NCBI GenBank assembly: GCA_017309275.1
Contig: JAFKLT010000069.1
Location: forward strand, 1-47,460
Direction: 5' to 3'
From: Sphingomonadales bacterium
GTDB lineage: Bacteria > Pseudomonadota > Alphaproteobacteria > Sphingomonadales > Sphingomonadaceae
Length of the DNA stretch: 47,460 bases
Made by a program: the position numbers and the translations under genes
Shown: positions 46,687-47,460 of the stretch, one piece after another
Layout of the letters: every line of letters starts with the position of its first letter
Numbering within the stretch: the first letter of the stretch is position 1
The notes under the pieces: model-generated
Databases searched by the model: none
Seen by the model: only the letters and a program-made list of their open reading frames with translations
Told to the model about the DNA's origin: nothing

Positions 46687-47192
46687 AGCAGGTCGAGCGC
46701 GAACAGCGTCGCGGCATGGCGGATCGCGCCGCGGTCCTTCGAATCGAACTGCACGCGCTGGGTGAAATAATCGTCGGGGTCCTGGCCGCGAAGCGCCCGT
46801 GCAAAGACGACCTGGCCGACGGGCTTTTTCTCCGACCCGCCGCCGGGGCCGGCGATGCCGGTAATCGCCACCGCGACGTCGGCGTCGCTGTTGGCGAGCG
46901 CGCCCGCCGCCATGGCCCATGCCGTTGCAAGCGACACTTCGCCGAAGGTCTCGAGGATTTCGCTGCTGACATCGAGCTGCGACTGTTTGGCGTTCCCCGA
47001 ATAGGTGATGAAGCCGGCCGAAAAGACGTCCGAACTGCCGGGAATGTCGGTCAGCGCGACCGAAACCATGCCGCCGGTGCAGCTTTCGGCGGCGGCGACG
47101 CGCCGGCCGGCTGCGCGGTTGTTGGCGAGGACGCTCGTCGCCAATGCGTCGCGTGCCGCCTGTCGCAGGGTCTCGGGGGACTCGTCACTCAT
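46629..47192 (-). CDS. CinA C-terminal-type nicotinamide-nucleotide amidase
   Basis: 187 residues, the amidase (PncC) domain only. It deamidates NMN to NaMN in NAD recycling. Seen: AAESCTGGMVSVALTDIPGSS, FITYSGNAKQSQL, AITGIAGPGGGSEKKPVGQV, and DRGAIRHAATLFALDLL. No CinA N-terminal (molybdopterin-type) domain is present. Its C-terminal 58 bases run antisense to the RatA/Coq10 gene. Confidence 0.92.
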   Translation of the reverse strand: MSDESPETLRQAARDALATSVLANNRAAGRRVAAAESCTGGMVSVALTDIPGSSDVFSAGFITYSGNAKQSQLDVSSEILETFGEVSLATAWAMAAGALANSDADVAVAITGIAGPGGGSEKKPVGQVVFARALRGQDPDDYFTQRVQFDSKDRGAIRHAATLFALDLLQPERDSLRPSEDIALPAS

Positions 47193-47249
47193 GGGGAAAG
47201 CCTTTGTAAAGCACGGAAATCTCCTGTCGCGGCATGTCGTGATCCGCGC

Positions 47250-47460
47250 CTAGCCCTGTTCGGCGTCGTTTCGCGGACAGCTTGCCATCGACTTGTCGCC
47301 GCGCGCGGCGGCGGCCAGCGTCACCGCGATCAGATGCACGGTTTGTGCGGTGTTCAGCGGGGCCAGCGCCTCGCCGATGTCGTTGACCTCGCCGCAGGCG
47401 TCGGGCTTGAGCTTGATTCCCATCGTCTCGACAAAGCCGATCCTGGGGAAGGTCGGTCCG
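47250..47460 (-). CDS. 3' end of an unrecognised gene, cut by the window edge
   Basis: An open frame runs from the right edge to a TAG at 47250-47252, 69 residues. The visible end includes GFVETMGIKLKPDACGEVND and LNTAQTVHLIAVTLAAAARG, then a polar tail ending DAEQG. Its stop is 57 bases from the cinA-type start on the same strand, so it is the upstream partner in that direction. No family recognised from this short piece. Confidence 0.55.
   Translation of the reverse strand, partial: GPTFPRIGFVETMGIKLKPDACGEVNDIGEALAPLNTAQTVHLIAVTLAAAARGDKSMASCPRNDAEQG

Overview
The window is GC-rich, densely packed bacterial chromosome. The gene set points to an alphaproteobacterium of the order Sphingomonadales, possibly close to Sphingopyxis. 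Pointers are the 14-subunit nuo operon followed by birA, coaX, rnj and a DUF1467 gene, the small overlapping start/stop junctions, the M28 and M20 peptidases, and REP-like palindromes of the CCCGGACTTGATCCGGG type. This placement is inference from gene content; no 16S gene is present.

Layout. 1-4.4 kb: the end of an OPT-family transporter gene, efp, an inositol-monophosphatase family gene, and two tandem secreted YbjN-type genes on the minus strand. 4.57-23.73 kb: one long plus-strand transcription unit in which almost every junction is a 1-4 base overlap or a gap of a few bases. It encodes all 14 subunits of respiratory complex I (nuoA-N). Three extra genes are embedded: an NTF2/SnoaL-like protein between nuoD and nuoE, an exported protein built of two cysteine-paired repeats between nuoF and nuoG, and a 46-residue membrane protein between nuoG and nuoH. 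The unit continues into birA, coaX, rnj (RNase J) and a DUF1467 gene. The chain couples NADH oxidation with biotin attachment, CoA synthesis and RNA decay.

23.7-31.4 kb: mostly regulatory or envelope genes. These are a large membrane-anchored coiled-coil protein (TipN-like in layout), a small Hpt-like protein whose phospho-accepting His position is Glu, an exported TPR-like protein, an Lrp/AsnC regulator, a PAS/HisKA sensor with a weak ATPase region, and a polysaccharide-deacetylase family gene. A strong bidirectional terminator lies at 27943-27975. 31.4-34.1 kb: tRNA with anticodon CAU, an M20 metallopeptidase, tRNA-Pro(UGG) and a TonB-like protein.

34.1-43.9 kb: a more variable stretch. 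Two clusters of dispersed repeats (34.1-34.9 kb and 41.5-43.9 kb) flank a secreted adhesin-like protein, an Ala-rich lipoprotein, an M28 peptidase, EttA, a hotdog thioesterase and a small membrane protein. Each repeat family in the right cluster lies in inverted orientation relative to the left cluster. This includes a ~211-bp element with no recognised function. Two secreted orphan proteins sit among the right-hand repeats. 43.9-47.46 kb: a membrane protein and a beta-carbonic anhydrase on the minus strand, then lipA and a RatA/Coq10-type gene on the plus strand, a convergently overlapping cinA-type gene, and the 3' end of an unrecognised gene.

Best candidates for something undescribed are the inverted 211-bp element pair, the three extra proteins inside the complex I operon, the NuoC lysine-rich tail, and the glutamate-substituted Hpt-like protein. 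No CRISPR array, prophage, transposase or rRNA operon was seen.
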